A stretch of DNA of 64,000 bases, from assembly GCA_035526335.1 (NCBI GenBank), contig DATLCN010000035.1, positions 58,625 to 122,624 on the forward strand, written 5' to 3'. The position numbers and the translations under genes are program-made. Origin of the DNA: GCA-2861595 sp035526335 (GTDB lineage Bacteria; Actinomycetota; Acidimicrobiia; Acidimicrobiales; GCA-2861595). Shown here one piece after another: positions 18,923 through 26,406 of this stretch (positions are counted from its first letter, which is position 1; the number at the start of each line of letters is the position of its first letter). Below the pieces are notes generated by a model that saw nothing but the letters and a program-made list of their open reading frames with translations, did no database searches and had not been told where the DNA came from.

Positions 18923-21282
18923 CGGCTTACCCGGCGTTCGAACCCGAACCCTGGTGCGTGCGGGAAACCGCCCTGGACCTCGAGACGCTGGCTCAGGCCG
19001 AGTCCATATTCGCCTTGGCCAACGGGCATCTCGGGCTGCGGGGCAACTTCGACGAGGGCGAGCCCTACGGCCTACCCGGCACATACCTGAACGGCCTGTA
19101 CGAGCTGCGTCCGTTGCCTTATGCCGAGGGCGGCTACGGGTACCCCGAGTCCGGCCAGGCCATCGTGAACGTGACCGACGGCAAGCTGATGCGGCTGCTC
19201 GTCGACGACGAGCCCTTCGACGTGCGCTACGGGCGGCTCCGCGCCCACGAGCGGGTGCTCGACATGCAGGCCGGCACGCTCACCCGCGACGTCGACTGGG
19301 TGTCGCCGGCCGGCCAGGCGGCGCGGATCCGTTCCGTCCGCCTCGTCTCGTTCTCCCAGCGGGCCGTAGCCGCCATCAGCTACGAGGTGGAGGCAGTCGA
19401 CGACGCCGCCCGCGTCGTGGTGCAGTCCGAGCTGGTGGCCAACGAGCCGCTGCCCGTGTCGGGCGACGATCCCCGGGCGGCGGCGGCACTGGCCTCGCCG
19501 CTCGTCTCGGAGGACCACGGCTGCCACGGGCCCGCCGGCGTCGAGCTGGTCCACCAGATGGCGGCCAGCGGACTGCGTCTCGCGGCGGCCATGGACCATC
19601 TCGTTGCCGGCCCGCCGGGGACGGTGGTGAACGCCGAGTCCGAGCCCGACACCGGCCGCGTCACCGTCACCACGGTGCTCGAACCCGGGCAACGGCTGCG
19701 CATCGTCAAGCTGCTGGCTTACGGATGGTCGAGCCTGCGCTCGCGGCGGGCGCTGCGGGACCAGGTGGTGGCCGCGCTCACCGCAGCTCGCCACTCCGGA
19801 TGGGAGGGGCTCCTCGACGAGCAGCGCCGGTACCTGGACGATTTCTGGAACCGCGCCGGCGTGGAGGTGGAAGGCGACCCCGAGATCGAGCAGTCTGCCC
19901 GCTTCGCCGTGTTCCAGGTGCTCCAGGCCGGCGCCCGGGCCGAGGGACGGGCCATCCCGGCCAAGGGGCTCACCGGCACGGGCTACGACGGCCACGCCTT
20001 CTGGGACAGCGAGACCTTCGTGCTCCCGGTGCTCACCCACACCTTCCCCAAGGCGGCGGCCGACGCTCTGCGCTGGCGCCACTCCACCCTGCCGGTGGCG
20101 AGGGAACGGGCCCGGACCCTCGGCCACCGGGGAGCCGTGTTCCCGTGGCGGACGATCGCCGGGGAGGAGTGCTCGGGGTACTGGCCGGCCGGCACAGCCG
20201 CCTTCCACGTGAACGCCGACATCGCCGACGCCGTCGTCCGCTACGTGGACGCCACGGGGGACGAGGAGTTCGAGGCGGAGATCGGCGTGGACATCCTCGT
20301 GGAGACGGCCCGTCTCTGGTCCTCCCTCGGCCACCACGACGGCGGGGGCCGGTTCCGCCTGCCCGGCGTCACCGGGCCCGACGAGTACAGCGCCATCGCC
20401 GACGACAACGTTTTCACCAACCTCATGGCCCAGCAGAACTTCCTGGCCGCGGCCGACGCCACGCAGCGCCATGGCCAGAGAGCGACCGAGCTGGGGGTCG
20501 AGCCGCACGAGGTCGAGGCTTGGCGGAGCGCCGCCTCGTCGATGTACGTCCCCTACGACGAGCGCTTGGGCGTCCACCCCCAATCCAACTGCTTCACCGG
20601 CCACGACGTGTGGGACTTCGAGGCGACGAGGGCCGATCAGTACCCGCTGTTCCTGCACTTCCCGTACTTCGACCTGTACCGCAAGCAGGTGGTGAAGCAG
20701 GCCGACCTGGTGCTGGCCATGCACCTTCGCGGTGACGCCTTCACCCACGAGGAGAAGTGCCGCAACTTCGCCTATTACGAGCCGCTCACCGTCCGGGACT
20801 CGTCGCTGTCGGCTCCCACCCAGGCGGTGATGGCGGCCGAGACCGGCCATCTCGAGCTGGCCTACGACTACCTGCGGGAGTCGCTCCTGGTCGACCTGAA
20901 GGACCTGCACGACAACGCCGGCAACGGCCTCCACCTCGCCGCCCTGGCCGGCGGCTGGTCTGCACTGGTGGCCGGTTTCGGCGGGTTCCGGGCCCGCAAC
21001 GGGGCCGTTTCGTTCGCACCCCGCCTGCCGGCGGCCATCACGCGCCTCGTGTTCCACCTGCAGTACCGGGACCGGTGCCTGCAGGTGGTGGTCACGCCCG
21101 AAGAGGCGAGCTACGTGCTCCAATCAGGCGAGCCCATCGAGGTCACGCACCACGGCGAGCCGCTGAAGGTGACGATGAAGGACCCGGTAAGCCTCCCCAT
21201 ACCCGGGCTCTCGCCGATCACCCGCCCGGCCCATCCCCCCGGCCGGGCCCCGGCCCGCCGCCACCTCACTGCCGACGAGTAG
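18919..21282 (+). CDS. GH65 disaccharide phosphorylase (trehalose, maltose or kojibiose type)
   Basis: Inverting phosphorylase that cleaves an alpha-linked glucose disaccharide with phosphate to give glucose and beta-glucose 1-phosphate. The 787-aa protein has the N-terminal beta-sandwich (EPWCVRETALDLETLAQAES), an (alpha/alpha)6 barrel with TGYDGHAFWDSETFVLPVL, and the catalytic acid Glu489 in TGPDEYSAIADDN. Length is normal for GH65. The exact substrate cannot be read from sequence; trehalose is attractive because treS and glgE lie in the same window. Start GTG 18919 overlaps the pgmB stop. Confidence 0.9.
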   Translation: MTAYPAFEPEPWCVRETALDLETLAQAESIFALANGHLGLRGNFDEGEPYGLPGTYLNGLYELRPLPYAEGGYGYPESGQAIVNVTDGKLMRLLVDDEPFDVRYGRLRAHERVLDMQAGTLTRDVDWVSPAGQAARIRSVRLVSFSQRAVAAISYEVEAVDDAARVVVQSELVANEPLPVSGDDPRAAAALASPLVSEDHGCHGPAGVELVHQMAASGLRLAAAMDHLVAGPPGTVVNAESEPDTGRVTVTTVLEPGQRLRIVKLLAYGWSSLRSRRALRDQVVAALTAARHSGWEGLLDEQRRYLDDFWNRAGVEVEGDPEIEQSARFAVFQVLQAGARAEGRAIPAKGLTGTGYDGHAFWDSETFVLPVLTHTFPKAAADALRWRHSTLPVARERARTLGHRGAVFPWRTIAGEECSGYWPAGTAAFHVNADIADAVVRYVDATGDEEFEAEIGVDILVETARLWSSLGHHDGGGRFRLPGVTGPDEYSAIADDNVFTNLMAQQNFLAAADATQRHGQRATELGVEPHEVEAWRSAASSMYVPYDERLGVHPQSNCFTGHDVWDFEATRADQYPLFLHFPYFDLYRKQVVKQADLVLAMHLRGDAFTHEEKCRNFAYYEPLTVRDSSLSAPTQAVMAAETGHLELAYDYLRESLLVDLKDLHDNAGNGLHLAALAGGWSALVAGFGGFRARNGAVSFAPRLPAAITRLVFHLQYRDRCLQVVVTPEEASYVLQSGEPIEVTHHGEPLKVTMKDPVSLPIPGLSPITRPAHPPGRAPARRHLTADE

Positions 21283-21286
21283 TCGG

Positions 21287-21340
21287 TTCTCCACACGCTG
21301 AACCTTTCGGTCCACAGCCTTTACCCCCTTGCGTTCCACA
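21287..21340 (+). promoter_or_regulatory. Cluster of three DnaA-box-like TCCACA sites
   Basis: TTCTCCACA at 21287-21295 differs by one base from the DnaA box TTATCCACA. Two weaker TCCACA cores follow at 21311-21316 and 21335-21340, spaced 21 and 24 bp. They lie directly upstream of a small gene with a strong ribosome-binding site. Confidence 0.3.
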
Positions 21341-21378
21341 GGCCGACGGGCAGAAGGTGGGGGGAAGGAGGCGAATGC

Positions 21379-21561
21379 ATGGACGTTCACTCGAAAGCTG
21401 TGGCCGAGGAGCTGCGCCGCCGGCACCTTGGCCGCCCGGAGCTGCTCAACTCGCTGGAAGACTCCGGCCGCTCCACGTGGCTGCCAGGGGAGCTGGAAAA
21501 GGTGCCCTCGTCGTTGTTGGTGCTGGCGGCGGTGTCGCTGGCCCGCCCGGAGGACCCCTGA
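21379..21561 (+). CDS. Hypothetical 60-aa protein
   Basis: I do not recognise this protein. It begins MDVHSKAVAEELRRRHLGRP, contains NSLEDSGRSTWLPGELEKVP, and ends with a short hydrophobic stretch SSLLVLAAVSLARPEDP. The best support is the ribosome-binding site: AAGGAGG at 21365-21371, 7 nt before ATG 21379, the clearest Shine-Dalgarno in this part of the window. The DnaA-box-like cluster lies about 40 bp upstream. It may be a small regulatory or adaptor protein, but nothing in the sequence shows this. Confidence 0.55.
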   Translation: MDVHSKAVAEELRRRHLGRPELLNSLEDSGRSTWLPGELEKVPSSLLVLAAVSLARPEDP

Positions 21562-21615
21562 CCTGCAGTCTGTGCCCGCCGGCCGGCGACACAAACCGCG
21601 TGCGAAGGTGCAGGA

Positions 21616-22134
21616 ATGGCCAAATGCCGTCTGGGTGTCGCCCTCCTGCTGCCCCCCGACCTCGCCGCCGAGGTGGACGGCCTACGCCGTGGGCTCGGCG
21701 ACGGCGCCCTGGCCCGGATACCTCCCCACATCACCCTGGTCCCGCCGGTCAACGTGAGGGAGGGCCAGCTCGATGAGGCCTTCGCCATCCTCCGCCGTGC
21801 CGCGGCCACCACGGCTCCCCTTGCCGTCAAGGTGGGCCCGCCGGCCACTTTCGTCCCCGACAACCCGGTGGTGTACCTGCAGGTCGGAGGCGACCTCGCC
21901 CCCCTGCGCACGCTGCGTGATGCGGTCTTCCTGGAGCCGTTGGACCGGCCACTGACCTGGCCCTGGGTGCCGCACGTCACCATCGCCGACGATGCCGCGC
22001 CGGGGCGCATCCGCGCCGCCTTGGTCGCGCTGCAGGACTATGTGGTCGAAGCGACCTTCGACAGCGTGCACCTGCTGCGGGAGAAACCCGGCCGAATCTG
22101 GGAGCCCGTGGCCAACGCCCTCTTCACCCGCTGA
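21616..22134 (+). CDS. 2H phosphoesterase (2'-5' RNA ligase family)
   Basis: A 172-aa LigT/2H-phosphoesterase-type protein that acts on 2'-5' or cyclic phosphodiester bonds of RNA or nucleotides. The two required HxT motifs are PHITLVPPV (about residues 37-45) and VPHVTIADD (about 119-127). Length is normal. Start ATG 21616 follows GGTGCAGGA. It stands alone between a small gene and a decayed fragment. Confidence 0.82.
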   Translation: MAKCRLGVALLLPPDLAAEVDGLRRGLGDGALARIPPHITLVPPVNVREGQLDEAFAILRRAAATTAPLAVKVGPPATFVPDNPVVYLQVGGDLAPLRTLRDAVFLEPLDRPLTWPWVPHVTIADDAAPGRIRAALVALQDYVVEATFDSVHLLREKPGRIWEPVANALFTR

Positions 22135-22152
22135 CTGCGGGATCGTTGTGCT

Positions 22153-22251
22153 GTGGCCATCCAACTGAGGACTCCGACCTCCGCGGACGAGTTCCCCGCG
22201 CTCTGCCTGGAAGCGGTCGAGAGGAACGTGGTCACCCTCGACGGTGACTCA
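22153..22251 (+). pseudogene. Possible N-terminal fragment of a GNAT acetyltransferase
   Basis: GTG 22153 opens a frame reading MAIQLRTPTSADEFPALCLE then AVERNVVTLDGD, which resembles the first strand and helix of Eis-like GNAT proteins. After about 33 codons the frame runs antisense into the neighbouring PPOX gene and loses similarity. It is probably a truncated relic; chance resemblance is possible. Confidence 0.3.
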
Positions 22252-22254
22252 GAC

Positions 22255-22773
22255 TCAGATGGTGAAGCGAAAACGGGTGACGTCGTCGGGGAAATCGAAC
22301 CATGCGACGGCCTTCGTTGGCGTGAACACCAGCAGTCCGCCGGCGCCAGGTCCCTCCCAGGCGTCGGGTCCCGGCTTGTAGCCCCGCTCGCTGTACTTGT
22401 CGGCGAACGCCGCCGACAGCCGGGCGCCGAACTCGAGGCCCGGGGGAGCGGCCGGCGTGGATGTGCCGTCGACGATCACCGCCTTCCAGCCGTCTTCGAG
22501 GTGGAGGGAGCACGACGGGTTCTCGCCCAGGTTGCGGACGTGCACCGTGGTGGGTGCCCCGTCGTACCAGAGACGGCCGTCGACCCACACGCCCCAGCGG
22601 GGGACCACGTGGGGCCTGCCGTCGCGACGGGTCGTCGCCAACCAGTACTGCGGCGACGCCACCAGTTGCGCTTCGACGAACGGCCACTCCAACAGCCCGT
22701 CCGTGGTTGTCGGTACCCCGTAGCCGTCTGGCATCTGTGGCCGATCACGGAGTGGTGGCCTCGGGTTGTCCAC
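22255..22773 (-). CDS. Pyridoxamine 5'-phosphate oxidase-family protein
   Basis: A 172-aa split-barrel flavin/F420-binding protein. Typical segments are YWLATTRRDGRPHVVPRWGV, the WYDGAPTTVHVRNLGENP strand and SLHLEDGWKAVIVDG. The C-terminus has WEGPGAGGLLVFTPTKAVAWF. This architecture fits the actinobacterial PPOX/FDOR families that reduce substrates with FMN or F420, rather than PdxH itself. Substrate unknown. Minus strand, start GTG at 22773. Confidence 0.78.
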   Translation of the reverse strand: MDNPRPPLRDRPQMPDGYGVPTTTDGLLEWPFVEAQLVASPQYWLATTRRDGRPHVVPRWGVWVDGRLWYDGAPTTVHVRNLGENPSCSLHLEDGWKAVIVDGTSTPAAPPGLEFGARLSAAFADKYSERGYKPGPDAWEGPGAGGLLVFTPTKAVAWFDFPDDVTRFRFTI

Positions 22774-23113
22774 GCCTCTCTGCTACCACATCGCCCGATT
22801 CGATCATGGCTTGAACCCTGGGAAGTCAGAGGTCGATGGCGTGGATCAGAATGATCTCGATGCTGACAAGGCTGATTCAGCTGCTGACGATCCGCGAATC
22901 GGGGGCGTGGTCCCCCGATCACAGCGATCCTCGCGATTCCGCGGAATCGCGGATGGCGTCGGTCGAACACACCGATCCGGGACCGCGGATGTCGTCGGCC
23001 GGGCGCCACCGAGCATCCCGCGGAGAGCGGCGGCCGATCGACGCCTGAGTGAGAGGGGTTGATCCCGATGGCGGACGAGACAGCCGAGAGTCAGCCGGCC
23101 CCGGGCTGCCCGT
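22774..23113. other. 340-bp gap without a convincing gene
   Basis: No frame here shows recognisable protein similarity. It holds a 20-bp perfect palindrome at 22932-22951 and several GATC/GATTC-rich stretches. A 21-codon frame (ATG 23068, beginning MADETAESQPAPG, preceded by GAGAGGGG) overlaps the end of glpX and is not convincing. Confidence 0.6.
22932..22951. repeat. 20-bp perfect palindrome
   Basis: CGCGATTCCGCGGAATCGCG reads the same on both strands. It could be an operator for a dimeric regulator or a small hairpin. It lies about 160 bp upstream of the PPOX gene start and about 160 bp beyond the glpX stop. Confidence 0.6.
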
Positions 23114-24109
23114 CTAGAACTCGATCGAGCTGAACTCGCCCAGCTTGGATAGCTGGTGCTGGGCCCGGATGTGGCGCACGGTGCCCGACTTCGAGCGCAT
23201 GACCAGCGACTCGGTGGTGGCGTGGTCGTGGGCGTAGTGGACACCCTTGAGCATCTCGCCGTCGGTGATGCCGGTGGCGGCGAAGAAGCAGTTGTTGCCC
23301 CGGACGAGGTCGTTGGTCATGAGCACGGCCTCGAGGTCGTCGCCGGCCTCGAGGGCCGCCTGGCGCTGCTCGTCGGTGAGGGGCCACAGCCGGCCCTGCA
23401 GCTCGCCACCCATGCACTTGAGGGCGGCGGCGGCGATGACTCCTTCGGGCGTGCCGCCGATGCCGAACAGTATGTCGGCTCCGGTGTCCGGCCAGGCCGT
23501 GGACATGGCGCCGGCGACGTCACCGTCGGGGATGAGGCGGATGCGGGCGCCGGCGGCGCGGACCTCCTTGATGAGATCGTCGTGGCGGGGACGGTTGAGG
23601 ATGACGGTGGTCATGTCCCGCACCTTCTTGCCCAGGGCCTTGGCCGCGGAATTGAGGTTGTCGGTGGCCGACGCGTTCACGTCGACCGAGCCGGCGGCTT
23701 GGGGGCCGACGGCGACCTTCTTCATGTAGAAGCAGGCGCCGGGATCGAACATGGCGCCCCGCTCGGACACGGCCAGCACCGACAGGGCGTTGCCCAGGCC
23801 GAGGGAGGTGAGCGTGGTGCCCTCCACCGGGTCCACGGCGATGTCGACCTCGGGCGGCGTGCCGTTGCCGATGCGCTCGCCGTTGTAGAGCATGGGAGCC
23901 TCGTCCTTCTCGCCCTCGCCGATGACCACCAGGCCGTCCATCGAGACGGTCTGCATCACCACCCGCATGGCGTCGACCGCGGCCCCGTCGGCCTTCTCCT
24001 TCTCGCCTCTCCCCATCCACCGCGCGGCTGCGAGGGCCGCGGCTTCGGTCACCCGCACCAGTTCCATTCCCAGGTTGCGGTCAGGGGCCTGCTTTTCGGC
24101 TGCGCACAT
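23114..24109 (-). CDS. glpX: Class II fructose-1,6-bisphosphatase
   Basis: Hydrolyses fructose 1,6-bisphosphate to fructose 6-phosphate in gluconeogenesis. The 331-aa protein shows the GlpX metal-site motifs GEGEKDEAPML and DPVEGTTLTSLGLGNALSVLA, plus DGDVAGA and GIGGTPEGVIAAAALKCMGG. It is the usual FBPase of actinobacteria, which generally lack the class I enzyme. The ATG at 24109 lies 6 nt after a TAGCCT box. The gene is divergent from a J-domain gene. Confidence 0.94.
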   Translation of the reverse strand: MCAAEKQAPDRNLGMELVRVTEAAALAAARWMGRGEKEKADGAAVDAMRVVMQTVSMDGLVVIGEGEKDEAPMLYNGERIGNGTPPEVDIAVDPVEGTTLTSLGLGNALSVLAVSERGAMFDPGACFYMKKVAVGPQAAGSVDVNASATDNLNSAAKALGKKVRDMTTVILNRPRHDDLIKEVRAAGARIRLIPDGDVAGAMSTAWPDTGADILFGIGGTPEGVIAAAALKCMGGELQGRLWPLTDEQRQAALEAGDDLEAVLMTNDLVRGNNCFFAATGITDGEMLKGVHYAHDHATTESLVMRSKSGTVRHIRAQHQLSKLGEFSSIEF

Positions 24110-24115
24110 GCGGCG

Positions 24116-24121
24116 AGGCTA
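24116..24121 (-). promoter_or_regulatory. -10 element TAGCCT, leaderless start of glpX
   Basis: On the minus strand TAGCCT is followed by 6 nt and then the glpX ATG. The box lies 35 bp from the oppositely oriented TACCGT box of the neighbour. Confidence 0.55.
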
Positions 24122-24156
24122 GCCGTTTCCGCCACTGGGCCACGGGGGGCGGCAGG

Positions 24157-24162
24157 TACCGT
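24157..24162 (+). promoter_or_regulatory. -10 element TACCGT, leaderless start of the J-domain gene
   Basis: TACCGT is followed by CCGGGG (6 nt) and GTG 24169. With the glpX box it makes a compact divergent promoter of about 60 bp. Confidence 0.5.
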
Positions 24163-24168
24163 CCGGGG

Positions 24169-24867
24169 GTGCTGCTGGCCGAGATCGAGATCCGCCACTC
24201 CCGCGCCATAGCACCGACGCGGCGGGTGGCTCTCGGGGAGCTCTACCTGCCGACAGACCCTGCCCCTGGCTTCGGTGGGCTGCTGCTGGCAGGCATCGTG
24301 GGGAGCCTGGCCAACACTCTCGAAGACGAGGTGCGCGACGAGCTGGACCGCCTCTTGTGGGACGTCGAGCACCGCGACCGGGTGGCCCAGCCCCGCCTCC
24401 GCCACCGCTTCCAGGAGGACGTGGTGGGCCTCGACCGCAGCCGCCACAAGCTGGTGGGAGTCGACGGGGACATCACCCTGGAGCTGGACGGGCATGGCGC
24501 GCCCCTGCCGCAGATCCTGGGGGCGCTGTACGCCGCCGGCAAGCTCTCGCTCACCGTCCGCGCCTCGGTGTTCCGCCTCCTGCGCCGGGCCACCCGTTGG
24601 GAGGGCGCGGCCGACGAGCGTCTCGTGCTCTACCTGACCAACGACGAGGCGGCCATGCGGTCGTGGCAGGCGCCGGGCGACGAGCGCTGGGCTCTGGAGG
24701 TGCTCGGCTTCGAGCCGGACGACGAGCCGCCCCGCGGCGAGATCCTGGCCCGGTTCCGGGTGCTGGTTCGGGATGCCCATCCCGACCACGGCGGCGAGTC
24801 CGAAGGCGCCGGCACCCGCATCCACGAGCTGAGCGAGGCCAAGCGCATCCTCCTGGCCGGCGCGTGA
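24169..24867 (+). CDS. Protein with C-terminal J-domain
   Basis: A 232-aa protein with an unrecognised N-terminal region (about 1-175) and a C-terminal J-domain-like segment. The segment begins ALEVLGFEPDDEPPRGEILA, carries the HPD tripeptide (His204-Asp206) in RDAHPDHGGES, and ends IHELSEAKRILLAG. HPD is the residue set that activates Hsp70 ATPase, so a DnaK-cochaperone role is likely. A C-terminal rather than N-terminal J-domain is less usual. Start GTG 24169 is set by the -10 box. Confidence 0.72.
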   Translation: MLLAEIEIRHSRAIAPTRRVALGELYLPTDPAPGFGGLLLAGIVGSLANTLEDEVRDELDRLLWDVEHRDRVAQPRLRHRFQEDVVGLDRSRHKLVGVDGDITLELDGHGAPLPQILGALYAAGKLSLTVRASVFRLLRRATRWEGAADERLVLYLTNDEAAMRSWQAPGDERWALEVLGFEPDDEPPRGEILARFRVLVRDAHPDHGGESEGAGTRIHELSEAKRILLAGA

Positions 24868-24955
24868 GCGACGCGGCCGGTCCCGCCGCCGCAGTCCGAG
24901 GCGGGCACACAGCCGGCCTCGGTCCCGGCCAGCTCCCCGAGTGGCGGTGCGGCCG

Positions 24956-25606
24956 ATGACCACGGCCCGCTTCGGTCTCCTCCTCACTCCTGGCGCCGGC
25001 GCCGGCCGTGACCAGCCCTCGTTGGTGGCCATAGAGGAGGCGGTGACGCCGCACGGCGTGGCCGTCGAGCGCATGGACTTCCCGTACCGGTTGGCAGGCC
25101 GGCGGGCGCCGGACAAGCCGGCGGTGCTCCTCGCCGCCGTTGTCGAAGGCGCGGCCCGACTGGCTGCTGCCACCGGCCTGCCACCGGAGCGTGCAGCCCT
25201 TGGCGGCCGCTCCATGGGGGGGCGCATCTGCTCCATGGCGGCGGCCGAGGGACTGGCCTGCGCCGGCCTGGTTCTCGTCTCCTATCCGCTGCACCCCGCG
25301 GGCCATTCCCACCCGCCTGAAGGCTTTGTGAGCAAAAATCGTTCTATAGCAACGGTTTCTGCTCACAAAGGTCCGCCCCGCGCGGATCGACCGAGTCGCG
25401 CCGAGCATTTTCCGCGGATCAACGTCCCCTGCCTCTTCGTGTCCGGCACCCGCGACGCCTTCGCCACGCCGGCGGAGCTGGAGAAGGCCACGGCCCTCAT
25501 CCCCGGCGAGGTCACCCACGTGTGGCTGGAGGGTGGCGACCACGGCCTGCGCCGGCGCGACGCCGACGTAGCCGCGGCCGCATCCGACTGGCTGCTCGCC
25601 CTCTGA
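24956..25606 (+). CDS. Alpha/beta hydrolase (dienelactone hydrolase/KANL3-Tex30-like) carrying a palindromic insertion
   Basis: A 216-aa alpha/beta-hydrolase with the nucleophile elbow GGRSMGGRIC, the acid in FVSGTRDAF and the base in LEGGDHGL. Between VSYPLHPAGH and RAEHFPRINVPCLFVSG, adjacent in relatives, lie about 26 extra residues (including FVSKNRSIATVSAHKG) encoded around a 47-bp AT-rich palindrome. The insertion keeps the frame, so the protein may still fold with a longer loop. ATG 24956 is preferred; GTG 24941 is also in frame. Substrate unknown. Confidence 0.78.
   Translation: MTTARFGLLLTPGAGAGRDQPSLVAIEEAVTPHGVAVERMDFPYRLAGRRAPDKPAVLLAAVVEGAARLAAATGLPPERAALGGRSMGGRICSMAAAEGLACAGLVLVSYPLHPAGHSHPPEGFVSKNRSIATVSAHKGPPRADRPSRAEHFPRINVPCLFVSGTRDAFATPAELEKATALIPGEVTHVWLEGGDHGLRRRDADVAAAASDWLLAL
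25324..25370 (+). repeat. 47-bp AT-rich palindromic insertion within the hydrolase gene
   Basis: Outer arms CTTTGTGAGCA (25324-25334) and TGCTCACAAAG (25360-25370) are perfect inverted repeats. Inner arms 25335-25343 and 25351-25359 extend the stem to about 20 bp with one mismatch and one G-U, around a 7-nt loop. GC is near 40% in a ~70% GC neighbourhood. It sits in frame in a loop of the protein. Confidence 0.85.
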
Positions 25607-25640
25607 ACCCAGGGGTCCGGGAGCAGTGGTTCGGTCGTGG

Positions 25641-25646
25641 TAGCAT
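25641..25646 (+). promoter_or_regulatory. -10 element TAGCAT, leaderless start of the toxin-antitoxin pair
   Basis: TAGCAT is followed by CGTGGT (6 nt) and ATG 25653. AbrB/VapB-type antitoxins usually autoregulate such promoters. Confidence 0.55.
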
Positions 25647-25652
25647 CGTGGT

Positions 25653-25886
25653 ATGAGGACTACCATTGACAAGGCTGGGCGGGTGGTCATCCCGCGGGCT
25701 CTTCGGGACGAGGTGGGCCTCCGACCGGGTGAGGTCGAACTGACGCGGGACGGCGCGGGTCTACGGATCGAGCCCGTGGCGGGGGAGGGCCTGGCAGAGG
25801 AGCAGGGCTTGTTGGTAATTGCCGCCGGCGGGCCGGCCATGACCGACCGCGAGGTACAGGCGCTACGCGATGCCGTCCAGCGGTGA
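25653..25886 (+). CDS. AbrB/SpoVT-type antitoxin (VapB-like)
   Basis: A 77-aa protein whose N-terminus MRTTIDKAGRVVIPRALRDE is a classic swapped-hairpin AbrB/MazE/VapB DNA-binding domain. The C-terminal tail (about 50-77) is the expected toxin-wrapping region. It overlaps the toxin gene by 17 bp, the usual coupled layout. It should repress its own promoter together with the toxin. Confidence 0.88.
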   Translation: MRTTIDKAGRVVIPRALRDEVGLRPGEVELTRDGAGLRIEPVAGEGLAEEQGLLVIAAGGPAMTDREVQALRDAVQR

Positions 25887-26301
25887 ATCCTCCCGGGTGA
25901 CGTTGATCGACACCAGCGTCGCAGTCACCTTGGCGGTCGCCGACCACGAGTCCCACGGCGCCACGATGGACGCCGTCGGCGGCCGGACCATCGGGCTCGC
26001 CGGCCACGCCTGGTTCGAGACCTTCTCGGTTCTCACTCGCCTGCCACCACCGGCACGCCGGCGCCCGAGCGAGGTGGCGAGATTGCTGGCTCACAACTTT
26101 CCGCAGTCGAGGTTCCTGGACGTCAAGGGCCAGCAGGGGGTCACCACCCGGCTGGCGGAGCTGGGCATCGCCGGCGGCTCCGTTTACGACGCCCTCATCG
26201 GCGCGGCCGCTCGCCACCACGGCCTCCCTCTTCTCACCCGTGACCGGCGCGCCGTCGACACCTACCGCACCATGGGCGTCGACTTCGAAGTTCTGCCTTA
26301 G
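25870..26301 (+). CDS. PIN-domain ribonuclease toxin (VapC-like)
   Basis: A 143-aa PIN nuclease with the full acidic site: Asp14 in LIDTSVAV, Glu50 in WFETFSVLTRLP, Asp107 in SVYDALIGAAA and Asp125 in TRDRRAVDTY. Members cleave RNA, commonly tRNA or the 23S sarcin-ricin loop. The gene overlaps the antitoxin and looks intact, unlike the relic at 13527-13924. Its stop lies at the edge of a long inverted repeat. Confidence 0.88.
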   Translation: MPSSGESSRVTLIDTSVAVTLAVADHESHGATMDAVGGRTIGLAGHAWFETFSVLTRLPPPARRRPSEVARLLAHNFPQSRFLDVKGQQGVTTRLAELGIAGGSVYDALIGAAARHHGLPLLTRDRRAVDTYRTMGVDFEVLP

Positions 26302-26406
26302 TGCAGCCCTACGGAACTACGGACACGTTTGTGGCAATGGCTCCCAGCGTGCCGCGACGGCTCCGATGCTGCATCAGCAAACGTGTCCGTATCCACCGGG
26401 CTGCAC
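26301..26406. repeat. 106-bp inverted repeat between convergent vapC and MFS genes
   Basis: Arms: GTGCAGCCC (26301-26309) then TACGGACACGTTTG (26318-26331), matched by CAAACGTGTCCGTA (26378-26391) then GGGCTGCAC (26398-26406). The interior is 46 bp. The arms touch both stop codons. Either a bidirectional terminator or a small MITE-like element. The outer sequence GCCTTAGTGCAGC recurs at 33685-33697. Confidence 0.7.

Noticed and set aside
19072..21123. Minus-strand open frame of 683 codons opposite the GH65 gene
   Set aside because: Shadow of a conserved phosphorylase; no domain visible.
21250..21380. Replication origin suggested by DnaA-box-like sites
   Set aside because: No dnaA, dnaN, parAB or AT-rich unwinding region nearby; only one box is close to consensus.
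23068..23133. 21-codon frame with a purine-rich upstream sequence near the glpX end
   Set aside because: Too short, overlaps glpX antisense, no similarity; the Shine-Dalgarno-like GAGAGGGG is common in this DNA.
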